A DNA stretch of 64,000 nucleotides from Pseudalkalibacillus decolorationis (GCF_024609785.1 NZ_JANHJQ010000006.1:149847-213846); one strand, 5' to 3'. Shown: positions 37,790-47,232, numbered from the stretch's first letter. Program-made: numbers and translations. Notes: generated by a model from the letters alone, not told the origin.

Positions 37790-38569
37790 ATGGAGTCACT
37801 ATGGCTAGAGTATGCTTGGGCATTATTAATTTTAATCGGATTAGAAGGATTATTATCAGCTGACAATGCCCTTGTACTAGCAGTAATAGCCAAGCATTTA
37901 CCCGAAGAACAGAAAAAAAGAGCTATAAATTACGGAATTATTATGGCTTTCGTTTTCCGATTTGCTGCCCTTTTTGCCATCTCATTTATTGCAAATGTCT
38001 GGCAGATACAGGCAATAGGAGCATCTTATCTTCTTTATCTAGGATTAAAGCATGTCATTCAGGCACGGTTCGGAAAAGACAATAAGAATATTCATAAGGA
38101 CGACGAAGAGGAAGCCGCTGGAAAAGGTTTCTGGCCGACAGTAGGGAAGATTGCATTAGCTGACCTTGCTTTTGCAATTGATTCGATACTTGCTGCGGTT
38201 GCTCTTGCACTGGGTCTTCCAGATTCCCCGCTAGGCGATTTCGGCGGAATGGATGGAGGAAAGTTCTTGGTAGTTCTTCTTGGAGGTATTGCCGGTCTTG
38301 TCTTGATTAAATTTGCAGCAACCTGGTTTGTGCAACTTCTTGAAAAACGTCCAGCATTGGAAACAACAGCATATGCAATTGTTGCCTGGGTCGGTGTCAA
38401 ACTCGCTATTATCACCCTTGCTCATGAGGATATTGGTGTCTTAGATCATCATTTTCCGCACAGTACAACTTGGACTTTGATTTTCTATGGGGTATTAGTC
38501 GGTATTGCCCTAATTGGTTGGTTTGCACCAGGAAAGAAGTCGTTTCAGAAAAATCCTTCAAGTGAATAA
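37790..38569 (+). CDS. TerC-family integral membrane protein (YkoY/YceF-like)
   Basis: This 259-residue protein has about seven helices. The two conserved acidic motifs of TerC proteins are seen, LEGLLSADNALVLAV (about residues 19-33) and ALADLAFAIDSILAAVAL (about 121-138), separated by a charged loop KDDEEEAAGKG. Bacillus homologues export manganese and metallate secreted enzymes. It starts at ATG behind AAAGGAGAG and appears to be transcribed alone. Confidence 0.88.
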   Translation: MESLWLEYAWALLILIGLEGLLSADNALVLAVIAKHLPEEQKKRAINYGIIMAFVFRFAALFAISFIANVWQIQAIGASYLLYLGLKHVIQARFGKDNKNIHKDDEEEAAGKGFWPTVGKIALADLAFAIDSILAAVALALGLPDSPLGDFGGMDGGKFLVVLLGGIAGLVLIKFAATWFVQLLEKRPALETTAYAIVAWVGVKLAIITLAHEDIGVLDHHFPHSTTWTLIFYGVLVGIALIGWFAPGKKSFQKNPSSE

Positions 38570-38665
38570 AGAGAGAAAAGAGAAGGTGAGTAAATTAATT
38601 ACATATAGCGTATTCAATCTCCATAAACACATGTGCTTTTCTCTCATCAAATGAATTGTCCAAAA

Positions 38666-38776
38666 GGAACCGTAAGAATTGGTTATGCATGTGATTCCCA
38701 AGTGTTAAAAGAAGGTCTAGCGAAAGTATCCGAATATATTGAGGAATTAGTATCTGAACGGCTGAAACTCGTTTGA
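38666..38776 (+). pseudogene. Duplicated 3' tail of the aminotransferase at 10859-12004
   Basis: 111 bases align without gaps to 11894-12004, with six differences (about 95% identity), including the stop codon (TGA for TAA). Encoded residues are GTVRIGYACDSQVLKEGLAK and on to ERLKLV. Nothing of the rest of the gene is present and the flanks on both sides are unrelated. It is a scar of duplication, recombination or a past rearrangement. Confidence 0.9.
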
Positions 38777-38800
38777 ATATGTGAAACAGATGTATTTAGA

Positions 38801-38847
38801 ACCAAGCACTCGGCCAATTTTTGGTGAGTGCTTGGTGATTAAACCTT
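38801..38847 (+). terminator. Strong hairpin after the aminotransferase fragment
   Basis: ACCAAGCACTC (38801-38811) pairs perfectly with GAGTGCTTGGT (38826-38836), followed after a short gap by six T. It may be the terminator that served the lost gene copy. Confidence 0.7.
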
Positions 38848-38990
38848 TTTTGAAAAGAGAGTTGTAAGTATCCACTTTGGAACTACAATTCTAGCAGTAA
38901 CAAGCTCATTAACAATGGGAAAACAGTTCAAGTTTTATTGCACAAGTAAAGAAAGTATAAAAATTTGCTGCATAGATGCAATGTCTAGCT

Positions 38991-39104
38991 ACAGCACCCA
39001 GGTGTTCGAGGTCGCTTCGATTTCTGGCATCACGCTGGAATACGCGTTCTTGTCCAGAAATCTCCAGCGCTTGTCGTACCTGAACAGGCCACTTCCACTT
39101 TTCT
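38991..39104 (-). repeat. Extragenic hairpin-forming repeat, copy 2 (inverse)
   Basis: The reverse complement reads GAAAAGTGGAAGTGGCC...GACAAGCGCTGGAGATTTCTGG...AATCGAAGCGAC...GTAGCTAGACAT, the same element as 5841-5966 with substitutions and a few gaps. Confidence 0.8.
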
Positions 39105-39193
39105 TGTTATCTCGATAATTTTAGTTGGCTTTTTCCCAACAGCCCTAAAGGAGGATTTTGGGATTGTACGGCTAATTTATAAAATAAGTGCGT

Positions 39194-39319
39194 GTTCAAA
39201 AGAGAGATCGAGTAACGAAGAAATTCGACAGGCTATTAAGGGAAGTTCGATTAAACTCTCCACGTCCTGTGGTAACATCGAACTGACTAACATCCTGTTA
39301 GCCTCCAGGCTTTTTGAAC
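39194..39319. repeat. Second extragenic element with GTTCAAA/TTTGAAC ends
   Basis: A 126-base block starts GTTCAAA and ends TTTGAAC, with internal pairs such as AGTTCGAT/ATCGAACT and AACATCCTGTTAG, so it can form a branched fold. No ORF. Similar blocks occur between genes in Bacillaceae. I see one copy in this window. Confidence 0.55.
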
Positions 39320-39353
39320 AACCTCTATAAGCGCGCTGCTAGATTTGTCCCCA

Positions 39354-39602
39354 TCACGAAACAACGGAGTACACCACATAACACCCCACCGTAAGCAACA
39401 CCATCACATTAAGAACCATCCATCTCATGTCACCCGTCTTAAACTGTAAAAAGTAGCTGATCATCCACAATAGAATAAGGGATACCGGTAGCAACTGATA
39501 AAACATACCTCCTCCAAAGCTACCAATCGCGTAACTTGAGAAAATAAGGACAGGTATGCAAACGACACCGATCAAAATATTGACTAAATGGATGAATTTC
39601 AT
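39354..39602 (-). CDS. Small three-helix membrane protein, unknown
   Basis: This 82-residue protein has three hydrophobic segments (IHLVNILIGVVCIPVLIF, MFYQLLPVSLILLWMISYF, WMVLNVMVLLTVGCYVVY). I chose the ATG at 39602 because GGGAGGGG lies 7 bases upstream; the frame extends to 39632. It is divergent from the secreted lipase gene at 39668 with 65 bases between them. No family recognised. Confidence 0.65.
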   Translation of the reverse strand: MKFIHLVNILIGVVCIPVLIFSSYAIGSFGGGMFYQLLPVSLILLWMISYFLQFKTGDMRWMVLNVMVLLTVGCYVVYSVVS

Positions 39603-39667
39603 TTTCGTGCCCCTCCCGAATTGGTTAGTCATTAGCTTTTACTAATTTTAAAAAGGAGACAGGTAGG

Positions 39668-41602
39668 ATGAAAAAATCACTCATACTCATCAGCAGTTTC
39701 GTTCTTATTTTAAGTGGGACGCCAGCTTTAGCGGAAGAAGATGCTACACAAAAAGTGCAGGGACATGGACCGAACAAATCGCTTATGTTTGAACCACAAA
39801 AGGATTATGATCATGACGGACTTACAAACATAGAAGAGGATCAACTCGGCTTATTCATTTTAGAAAAGGATTCGGATTATGATTCGTTTTCGGATTCTGA
39901 GGAAAGAAAGCGCTATGGGACAGACCCAACCGCAAAGGATACAGACAAAGATGGGTTAAGTGAGTCGGTAGAAATCAATGACTTCAAGACGGATCCACTA
40001 AATAAAGATGAAGATAACGATGGTTTGATGGATGGCCTAGAGGAAAGAAGCTATCCTATACGGGAAAACAGCGAAAACATCACTGGACAAGTTCATGGCG
40101 TAGGACCGATCTCGCAACAAGTTAAAGTCGAACCGTCACCGATTGTTATATTAGATTATATTGCAGCACTAAAGTCATTTCAACTCCAATCTTTGAACCC
40201 GGATTTAACCGTTAACCTCACGATACCATTCGAGTCTGAAAAAAAAGATATGAAGCTATTTCGTTATGAAAACACTGAATTACACATCGTTAAGAAGCAA
40301 AAAGTGAAACAGAACACGATAACAGCGGAAATTCAGGGCGGTGGTAATTTTGTAATAGCATCGATAAGTGAATATAAGAAGTCCCAAGCAAAGGGCAACA
40401 AGTTGCGAAAAGTAAAAAAGGTTGAGCGAAAAGAGAAGGTTAAGGTTATAAACATGCCGGGATTAACGATAAATCCATCTGAACTCTCTGAAAAGGATGA
40501 CGTGATTACTTTTAAAAAGGAAGTCATTAAGGAAGGGAAGAAAGTTGAAAAGAAAGTCAAATACAAGCTGGAAAGTGTCGTGACAGACGGATATGAGCAA
40601 TTTGCTACATTAGAGGCTGTGACAATGGAGACAGGTAATACACCGACGATACTGATTCACGGATTGTTTGGCAGCTCCGGAACATGGGGTTATACGAACC
40701 ATTGGGATAACGAAAGCTCTTCTCCAAAAGTTGAACAATCGATTTCTTCTACCTGTACCTTCACTGGAAAATCGTATTCAGACAATACAACGTCCAACTA
40801 TTCCAACCCTGACGTCCATTATATATGCGGAACATCGGATGCAGGAGAACTTGGTCCCCAGCTTGATGTCGATTTCGGCTATACCCCTAATGTGGACTTG
40901 TTTGCATTTGAATATCACCATAGTGGTCATGTTGCAACCGGTGCACGGCATCTGGGTAATTTTATCAATGCATTAAGGGCTCAAGGAATTATTAGGAAGT
41001 ATGACGATGTAAATCTATTGGCCCACAGTAAAGGAGGTCTCATTTCTCGCTATTTCATTGAAAATCAGGGTGGAACCGATGATGTTGAACGGCTTATCAC
41101 CATTGGAACCCCTCACTTTGGCTCGGATTTATCAACGTTTGGTGATATGGACCGAGATGATAGTGACTTATGGAAAAGTGGAAACCATGATGAATTGTGT
41201 GACACCTTTACAAACCGGCATGCCGATACAGAGTACTTTACAATCGGTGGATTTGATCCGAGTTCCGGTCACCTCCCATCAAGCTTAAGTGGGTATCAAA
41301 CAGTCGGAGATCTAAGTAACAAAAACTACATTTCCTTTGATACCGATGTCCGGGAAACCTTCAAAGCACATGGACAAAGATTATCATGGTGGAGTTATGC
41401 CGATATTGAGGATGGAGCAGTTAACATGGACAGTGCATTAGGCTCTGACCAAGATCCGGATTATGATGGAACACTGACTAAATTAGTGGTTAACAACCGG
41501 TTCTATGTATTCGATCCATCCTATGGCGGCCACTCAGCGATGAGAAAACATCCGGATACAGATAATTATGTAGCAGGAATACTAGAGGGTAGCTGGGATT
41601 AA
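39668..41602 (+). CDS. Secreted calcium-repeat alpha/beta-hydrolase (lipase-like)
   Basis: This 644-residue protein has a signal peptide (residues 1-22, cleavage after ALA). Four thrombospondin-3/EF-like calcium repeats follow (DYDHDGLTNIEED, KDSDYDSFSDSEE, KDTDKDGLSESVE, KDEDNDGLMDGLEE, about 38-125). Then come a beta-rich linker (130-320) and an alpha/beta-hydrolase domain. That domain has the oxyanion loop ILIHGLFG (H331), nucleophile S454 in LLAHSKGGL, the GTPHFGS motif and a candidate catalytic H622 in GGHSAM. The nucleophile elbow is A-H-S-K-G instead of G-x-S-x-G, as in some PGAP1/lipase relatives. It starts behind AAGGAG. It is probably extracellular, acting on lipids or esters and stabilised by calcium. 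Confidence 0.85.
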   Translation: MKKSLILISSFVLILSGTPALAEEDATQKVQGHGPNKSLMFEPQKDYDHDGLTNIEEDQLGLFILEKDSDYDSFSDSEERKRYGTDPTAKDTDKDGLSESVEINDFKTDPLNKDEDNDGLMDGLEERSYPIRENSENITGQVHGVGPISQQVKVEPSPIVILDYIAALKSFQLQSLNPDLTVNLTIPFESEKKDMKLFRYENTELHIVKKQKVKQNTITAEIQGGGNFVIASISEYKKSQAKGNKLRKVKKVERKEKVKVINMPGLTINPSELSEKDDVITFKKEVIKEGKKVEKKVKYKLESVVTDGYEQFATLEAVTMETGNTPTILIHGLFGSSGTWGYTNHWDNESSSPKVEQSISSTCTFTGKSYSDNTTSNYSNPDVHYICGTSDAGELGPQLDVDFGYTPNVDLFAFEYHHSGHVATGARHLGNFINALRAQGIIRKYDDVNLLAHSKGGLISRYFIENQGGTDDVERLITIGTPHFGSDLSTFGDMDRDDSDLWKSGNHDELCDTFTNRHADTEYFTIGGFDPSSGHLPSSLSGYQTVGDLSNKNYISFDTDVRETFKAHGQRLSWWSYADIEDGAVNMDSALGSDQDPDYDGTLTKLVVNNRFYVFDPSYGGHSAMRKHPDTDNYVAGILEGSWD

Positions 41603-41616
41603 TAAGGGTATTATAA

Positions 41617-41648
41617 AAAGCGGATAACCGCACTTGGTTATCCGCTTT
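41617..41648. terminator. Bidirectional terminator between lipase and LCP genes
   Basis: AAAGCGGATAACC (41617-41629) pairs perfectly with GGTTATCCGCTTT (41636-41648), loop 6. It lies 15 bases after one stop and 3 bases from the opposing gene's stop, so it can serve both. Confidence 0.88.
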
Positions 41649-41650
41649 CT

Positions 41651-42559
41651 CTATCCGATCTCTAAATGTTGTTTTAATGTTTGTGTGATTCGATCTTGTT
41701 CTTCGTCTGATACAATGTAGTAGTAGATGTTATCAATGCGGGTTCCACTACCCTTTACTTCAAAGGTCTCAAGTTGTGCACGGGCTCCCTTGTAATTGGC
41801 TTGAATCTCTTTCATTTCATCAAACGTCATATTCGTTTTCACATTATCACCAATTGCATTGAGGATATTATCAAATTTCGTTATCGATGAAACGCTAGCG
41901 CCTTCATTGATAACAGCTTTAATTACCTCACGTTGTCGTTCATTCCGTCCAAGATCTCCTCGAGGATCCTGCTTCCGCATACGCACATAACCGAGTGCCT
42001 CATCACCATCTAAATGAATTTCTCCTGTTTCATATACTCGTTCAGGACTCTTCCATGGGTTATCATTCGTAACAGTCACACCACCAACTGCATCGACAAT
42101 ATCTTGAAATGATTGCATGTTAACTTTAATATAGTAATCTATTGGGACTTCTAGAAAGTTTTCTACCGTTTCCACGGCCATTTTTGTTCCACCAAAAGCA
42201 TAGGCATGGTTGATTTTATCGTCAAACCCTTTCCCGACTATCTCCGTTCTAGTATCACGCGGGATATTAAACATGTACATCGACTTATCTTCCGGGTTTA
42301 CAGTTATCACAATCATCGTATCAGATCGTCCACGGTCTCCAGTCCGTTCATCGACACCCATTAACAAAATGGAGATGGGCTCAAGTGTTTTCTTATCAAC
42401 CTTAGGCTTTGGTTGTGACGATCGTTGCGTGTCAATTGGTTCATGGATTTTCGTGGCAGTTTTCTTAACAGAATCAAAAAGGTAATACGCATATCCTCCC
42501 ACCCCAAGTAAAACAATACCTGCAAGTACACCTACAATAATTAATAGTTTTTTAATCAT
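41651..42559 (-). CDS. LytR-CpsA-Psr (LCP) family protein
   Basis: This 302-residue protein has one N-terminal helix (residues 3-28) and an extracellular LCP domain with SILLMGVDERTGDRGRSDTMIV, FNIPRDTRTEI and the arginine motif DLGRNERQREVIKAV. All are conserved residues for polyprenyl-phosphate binding and transfer. LCP enzymes attach teichoic acids or capsule to peptidoglycan. It is divergent from the capsule locus beginning at 42863, so it is the likely ligase for that polymer. AGAGGAG lies upstream of the ATG. Confidence 0.92.
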   Translation of the reverse strand: MIKKLLIIVGVLAGIVLLGVGGYAYYLFDSVKKTATKIHEPIDTQRSSQPKPKVDKKTLEPISILLMGVDERTGDRGRSDTMIVITVNPEDKSMYMFNIPRDTRTEIVGKGFDDKINHAYAFGGTKMAVETVENFLEVPIDYYIKVNMQSFQDIVDAVGGVTVTNDNPWKSPERVYETGEIHLDGDEALGYVRMRKQDPRGDLGRNERQREVIKAVINEGASVSSITKFDNILNAIGDNVKTNMTFDEMKEIQANYKGARAQLETFEVKGSGTRIDNIYYYIVSDEEQDRITQTLKQHLEIG

Positions 42560-42790
42560 CCGATCTTAGTCTCCTCTAAAACTAGGAATATGTATCTAGT
42601 AGAATTATACACAATTCGCCATAGTTTTCCATTAAATTTTTCTTGCATAATAGTTTAAAATTGGTGATGTTGCACCGATAGAACAATCAGAGGCTGTGCA
42701 TATTAACCAAATGTTACAGAATGTTAATTTTGTATTAATACTATTTTAACAAAAACATTTCGTAAAATAACTAATAATCCCAGTCATTTA

Positions 42791-42799
42791 TGCTATAAT
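42791..42799 (+). promoter_or_regulatory. Extended -10 promoter of the polysaccharide locus
   Basis: TGCTATAAT, an extended -10 with no good -35, 64 bases before the chain-length regulator gene. The rest of 42560-42862 is AT-rich and holds no gene. Confidence 0.65.
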
Positions 42800-42862
42800 A
42801 CGACATAATTAGAGAGTAAGTGTCAAAAGGGGAGTATTAGAACAAAAGGGGAATAAAAAGAC

Positions 42863-43606
42863 ATGGAAGAAACAATCAGCTTGAAAGATATATTTGAAAC
42901 ATTAAAAAAGCGAATCGCACTCATTATTATGATTACACTTATAGCAACCGCAGCTAGCGCGATAATCAGTTACTTTTTCTTAACTCCAATCTACCAATCA
43001 TCTACCCAAATTCTCGTCAATCAATCGGATTCGGAACAACAACAGTATAGTACTACTCAGATCCAAACGAGTGTAGAAATGATTAATACGTACCGGGTCA
43101 TTATAAAAAGTCCTGCCATCCTAGAAGGTGTCATTCAAGAGCTTGATCTCAATCAAAATGTTGATCAATTAAATGAATCTATTTCTGTTAACAGTGAGCA
43201 AAACTCGCAAGTCTTTACAGTAGCGGTCCAAAATGCGGATCCAGAACTTGCAGTGAAAATTGCTAACACGGTAGCGGAAACGTTCCAAAAAGAAATTGCA
43301 TCAATTATGAAAATAGATAACGTAAGCATCTTATCGAATGCTGAATTACCATCAAGTCCTTCACCGATAAAACCCAATCCTTTATTGAACATGGCGATTG
43401 CAATGGTCGTTGGATTAATGGTGGGTGTAGGAATCGCATTTTTGCTTGAATATCTCGATAATACGATTAAATCGGAACAAGATATTGAAAAGTTATTAGA
43501 ACTACCAGTACTTGGGGTTATTGCAGAAATGGACGAAAAGCAATTCCAACAATCGAACACGACAATTTCCAAATCACGGGTAAGGAGTGAAACGTATGAG
43601 GCGTAA
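42863..43606 (+). CDS. Wzz/YveK-type chain-length and kinase-activating protein
   Basis: This 247-residue protein has helices at about residues 18-40 and 175-195 flanking an extracellular Wzz domain. The proline-rich segment before the second helix (NAELPSSPSPIKPNPLLN) is the family hallmark. In Firmicutes this CapA/YveK protein pairs with a separate tyrosine kinase and stimulates it from the cytosolic C-terminus. It overlaps the kinase gene by 11 bases. Confidence 0.92.
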   Translation: MEETISLKDIFETLKKRIALIIMITLIATAASAIISYFFLTPIYQSSTQILVNQSDSEQQQYSTTQIQTSVEMINTYRVIIKSPAILEGVIQELDLNQNVDQLNESISVNSEQNSQVFTVAVQNADPELAVKIANTVAETFQKEIASIMKIDNVSILSNAELPSSPSPIKPNPLLNMAIAMVVGLMVGVGIAFLLEYLDNTIKSEQDIEKLLELPVLGVIAEMDEKQFQQSNTTISKSRVRSETYEA

Positions 43607-44297
43607 ACAAAATAATAAAGCGGTTAGAGATTTTAAAGAACGTAGCCTAATTACTCATTACAACTCCAAATCACCCATTTCAGAACAATACAGAACGATT
43701 CGCTCAAACATCCAATTTTCCTCTGTGGATAATGAATATCGCACAATTATGGTTACTTCTTCAGGACCAGGTGAAGGGAAATCAACAACAGCGGCAAATC
43801 TTGCGGTGACATTTGCACAACAAGGTAAGAGAGTGCTATTTATTGATGCTGATCTTAGGAAACCTACTGCACACTACACGTTTCGGGTGAGTAATGCACA
43901 GGGACTAACGAATGTATTAACAAAACAAATACCACTGGGAGAAGCACATCGTACAACAGAAATAGAAGGACTGCACATTCTTCCAAGTGGCCCTGTACCA
44001 CCGAACCCTGCTGAACTACTTGGATCTCGAATGATGAAGGAAATAACGAAGGAAGCATCAGAAGAATTTGATGTTATTTTGTTCGACACACCGCCTTTAC
44101 TTGCTGTAACAGATGGTCAGATTCTAGCAAACTTATGCGATGGCGTAGTATTAGTTGTCGGAAGTCAGAAAACAGAAAATGAGGCAGCATTAAAGTCTAA
44201 AGAACTACTTGAAGCAGCGAAGGCAAAATTGCTTGGTGTCGTATTGAATCGTAAGAAAATGAAAGAGGGCAATTATTACTACTATTACGGGTCATAA
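43596..44297 (+). CDS. BY-kinase (CapB/YveL-type capsular tyrosine kinase)
   Basis: This 233-residue kinase has Walker A SSGPGEGKSTTAANLA, Walker A' FIDADLRKPT and Walker B VILFDTPPLLAVTD. The C-terminal tyrosine cluster NYYYYYGS is where autophosphorylation occurs. The ATG at 43596 follows AAGGAG by 8 bases; the frame opens slightly earlier with a GTG. It works with the preceding membrane activator and is reversed by the PHP phosphatase next door, controlling polymer length and export. Confidence 0.93.
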   Translation: MRRKQNNKAVRDFKERSLITHYNSKSPISEQYRTIRSNIQFSSVDNEYRTIMVTSSGPGEGKSTTAANLAVTFAQQGKRVLFIDADLRKPTAHYTFRVSNAQGLTNVLTKQIPLGEAHRTTEIEGLHILPSGPVPPNPAELLGSRMMKEITKEASEEFDVILFDTPPLLAVTDGQILANLCDGVVLVVGSQKTENEAALKSKELLEAAKAKLLGVVLNRKKMKEGNYYYYYGS

Positions 44298-44325
44298 ACA
44301 GTCATTATTCGACAAAAACTTCCTG

Positions 44326-44353
44326 TTGACCGGTACTTTAGTTATGATAAAAT
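44326..44353 (+). promoter_or_regulatory. Internal promoter before the phosphatase gene
   Basis: TTGACC (44326-44331), 16 bases, TAAAAT (44348-44353), 95 bases before the phosphatase start. It may let the phosphatase be expressed apart from the kinase. Confidence 0.55.
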
Positions 44354-44447
44354 AGTTTCATAAACTGCTAAAAATAGGATATCAAACCAGAATTACCGAT
44401 TGATAACAATATATTGATATAATTATAATGATGAGGAGGTAGAGTTG

Positions 44448-45212
44448 TTGATTGACATCCATTGCCATATCTTGCCCGGAATCGACGACGGGGCACAAAC
44501 AGTAGAAGACAGCATCGAAATGGCTCGAGCGGCGATTGATGAAGGCATTACTACCATTATCGCTACCCCTCATCATAACAGTCATTACCAAAACTACGGA
44601 TCTACCATATTAGATAAGGTAGTACAACTAAACGATGTTCTCAACCATCAACAAGTCGATCTAACCATCCTACCAGGCCAGGAACCGAGAATTACTGGTG
44701 AACTTCTAAGCCAATTCGAGACAGGGGAAATACATACCTTAACAGGCGGTCGGAAGTACATGCATATCGAACTACCTTCAAATCATGTCCCTAGCTATTC
44801 CAAATCAATTGTCTTTGAACTTCAGCTTAAAGGAATAACACCAATTATTGTACATCCAGAACGAAACCAAAAGCTTATTGAAGAACCAGATTTATTATAT
44901 GAACTAGTTAGGGATGGTGCGCTTACGCAGGTAACCGCATCCAGTATAATTGGTAACTTCGGAAAGAACATTCAGAAATTTTCGCAACAACTAATCGAAA
45001 GCAACTTAACGCACTTTATCGCCTCTGATGCCCACAACACAACAAATAGAGCTTTTCATCTCCGTACTGCATTTGAAGAAGTCGAGAGAAAATTTGGGAT
45101 ATCTGTACGATACAACCTACAAGAAAACGCAGAATACATCGTACGAGGAGAAAGTGTTTTAATTAGCCCACCAGAACCAGTTAAACGAAAAAGATTTCTA
45201 GGTCTTTTTTAA
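44448..45212 (+). CDS. CpsB/YwqE-type tyrosine-protein phosphatase (PHP domain)
   Basis: This is a 254-residue metal-dependent phosphatase: IDIHCHILPGIDDGA (first metal ligands), TPHHNSHY, PGQEPRI, IVHPERNQ and IASDAHNT, the full PHP ligand set. A TTG at 44448 is 7 bases after GAGGAGGT; the codon before it is also TTG, so the start may be 44445. It dephosphorylates the BY-kinase. Confidence 0.92.
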   Translation: MIDIHCHILPGIDDGAQTVEDSIEMARAAIDEGITTIIATPHHNSHYQNYGSTILDKVVQLNDVLNHQQVDLTILPGQEPRITGELLSQFETGEIHTLTGGRKYMHIELPSNHVPSYSKSIVFELQLKGITPIIVHPERNQKLIEEPDLLYELVRDGALTQVTASSIIGNFGKNIQKFSQQLIESNLTHFIASDAHNTTNRAFHLRTAFEEVERKFGISVRYNLQENAEYIVRGESVLISPPEPVKRKRFLGLF

Positions 45213-45284
45213 TAGCAACCTTTGTATATAAAACTAATTAACTTCAATACTCTCAACCTTTTTATGACTTAACCAAGTTAATAT

Positions 45285-45336
45285 CTAATGAAAGCGTACG
45301 TTTCACATGTGTATTTTCATTAGGTATTTATTTTTT
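45285..45336 (+). terminator. Attenuator-like hairpin before the dehydratase gene
   Basis: CTAATGAAA (45285-45293) pairs with TTTCATTAG (45315-45323), followed by a T-rich run. It lies 70 bases after the phosphatase and before the remaining locus, so it may reduce read-through. Confidence 0.6.
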
Positions 45337-45402
45337 GCTTAAAACATGTATTTTACTTGAAACGTCCAAAAATAAAAATAAAAATAAAAAGGAGGCACCC
45401 AT

Positions 45403-47232
45403 GTGAGCTATCAGAGAAGACTTTCATTATTGGTTTTGCTAGATTCCATAATTGTATTATTTGCTATCTATTTAGGATATTTTATACTTCATCCGTATTT
45501 CAATATCTATACATTTCCCACATTAGTAATCAGTTCTATCACGTTACTTGCTAGTCACCATGTATTCGCCTCTATGTATCGCCTTTATCATAAAGCTTGG
45601 GAATATGCGAGTGTAGGGGAACTGGTTGCCATTGTTAAGGCTGTTAGTTTTTCTATCCTTGCAACTGCTGCAGTACAGGCTGTTGTACATGGGAATATCT
45701 ATATCCGAGTACTATTAATTACATGGTTGCTACATGTTGTTTTAATCGGTGGTTCTCGGTTTTCATGGAGGGTATTTCGAGACCGTTACATAAATTCTCA
45801 TTCTGAGAGGAAGCGTGCACTTATTGTTGGCGCTGGTTCAGCCGGGACGATGATTGTTCGACAGTTATTAAAGAATAATGAAACGGATATTTATCCGGTT
45901 GCCTTTGTAGATGATGATACGAAGAAACAAAAACTGCAAATATATGGGTTAACTGTACTAGGAAAAACAAAAGACATATCAACGGTTGTAAAAAACCACG
46001 ATATCCAAACGATTATTATTGCGATTCCATCATTAGGAAAAAAGGAAATTCAACGAATATATCAGGAATGCAGTAAAACAGATGCAAAGACCCAGATCAT
46101 TCCTATGCTTGAGGATTTAGCAACAGGTAAGGTATCTGTAAATCAATTCCGTGACGTTCTAGTAGAAGACTTATTAGGGAGAAAGCCAGTTGAGCTTGAT
46201 CTTGAAAGCATCTCGAAAAAAGTCACAAACAACACGATCTTAGTCACTGGAGCGGGTGGATCAATTGGTTCTGAAATTTGTCGTCAAGTTTGTAAGTTCC
46301 AACCAAAGAAAATTCTATTACTAGGTCATGGAGAAAATTCTATTTATCAGATCGATATGGAATTACGACAAAACTATTTAAATGAATTTGAAATAATCCC
46401 AGTCATTGCCGATGTTCAAGATCGAAATCGAATTTTTGAAGTCATGCAGGAACATTCTCCAGATGCTGTTTATCATGCAGCTGCCCATAAGCATGTTCCA
46501 TTGATGGAATACAACCCGAAAGAAGCAGTGAAAAACAATGTGATCGGAACAAAAAATGTTGCCGAGGCTGCAGACACTTTTGGTGTAACCACGTTTGTTT
46601 TAGTATCTTCGGACAAAGCAGTGAATCCAACAAACGTAATGGGGTCAACGAAAAGAATTGCAGAAATGGTTATTCAGCAGCTTGCACAAACAAGCAAAAC
46701 CAAATTCGTTGCGGTACGTTTTGGAAATGTACTTGGAAGTCGGGGAAGTGTAATACCGCTATTTAAAAAACAAATTCAAGCAGGTGGGCCGGTCACAGTC
46801 ACCCATCCTGACATGACACGTTACTTTATGACGATACCAGAAGCATCCCGATTGGTTATGCAAGCGGGAGCACTAGCTCGTGGTGGAGAGATCTTTGTGC
46901 TAGATATGGACGAGCCAGTAAAGATAGTGGATTTAGCTAAAAACCTGATTCATTTATCCGGATATACAATTGACGAGATCGGTATCAATTACTCTGGCAT
47001 TCGACCAGGTGAAAAAATGTATGAAGAGCTTTTAAATGAGAATGAAGTCCATAATAAAGAAGTTTTCCCAAAGATATATATTGGAAAAACAGCCAACATT
47101 TATATTGAAGAAATACAAGAGATTCTTGGTTCCTTATCAACAATAGATAATGGGGATTTAGCACACACACTATTAGATTTAGCAAACAACAGAAGTAAGA
47201 AAAAGGAAATGTATGCAGTTTCCAACATATGA
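45403..47232 (+). CDS. UDP-GlcNAc 4,6-dehydratase (CapD/PglF-type, membrane form)
   Basis: This 609-residue protein has four N-terminal helices (residues 8-115), a first Rossmann domain (ALIVGAGSAGTMIVRQL, about 140-155) and an SDR domain with cofactor loop TGAGGSIGSE (about 281-290). The atypical SDR active site VSSDKAVNPTNVMGSTKR has Met in place of the usual Tyr, the mark of PglF/CapD long dehydratases. The GTG at 45403 follows AGGAGG (the ATG two bases before it runs straight into TGA). It makes UDP-4-keto-6-deoxy-GlcNAc, the substrate for the aminotransferase at 47830. Confidence 0.92.
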   Translation: MSYQRRLSLLVLLDSIIVLFAIYLGYFILHPYFNIYTFPTLVISSITLLASHHVFASMYRLYHKAWEYASVGELVAIVKAVSFSILATAAVQAVVHGNIYIRVLLITWLLHVVLIGGSRFSWRVFRDRYINSHSERKRALIVGAGSAGTMIVRQLLKNNETDIYPVAFVDDDTKKQKLQIYGLTVLGKTKDISTVVKNHDIQTIIIAIPSLGKKEIQRIYQECSKTDAKTQIIPMLEDLATGKVSVNQFRDVLVEDLLGRKPVELDLESISKKVTNNTILVTGAGGSIGSEICRQVCKFQPKKILLLGHGENSIYQIDMELRQNYLNEFEIIPVIADVQDRNRIFEVMQEHSPDAVYHAAAHKHVPLMEYNPKEAVKNNVIGTKNVAEAADTFGVTTFVLVSSDKAVNPTNVMGSTKRIAEMVIQQLAQTSKTKFVAVRFGNVLGSRGSVIPLFKKQIQAGGPVTVTHPDMTRYFMTIPEASRLVMQAGALARGGEIFVLDMDEPVKIVDLAKNLIHLSGYTIDEIGINYSGIRPGEKMYEELLNENEVHNKEVFPKIYIGKTANIYIEEIQEILGSLSTIDNGDLAHTLLDLANNRSKKKEMYAVSNI

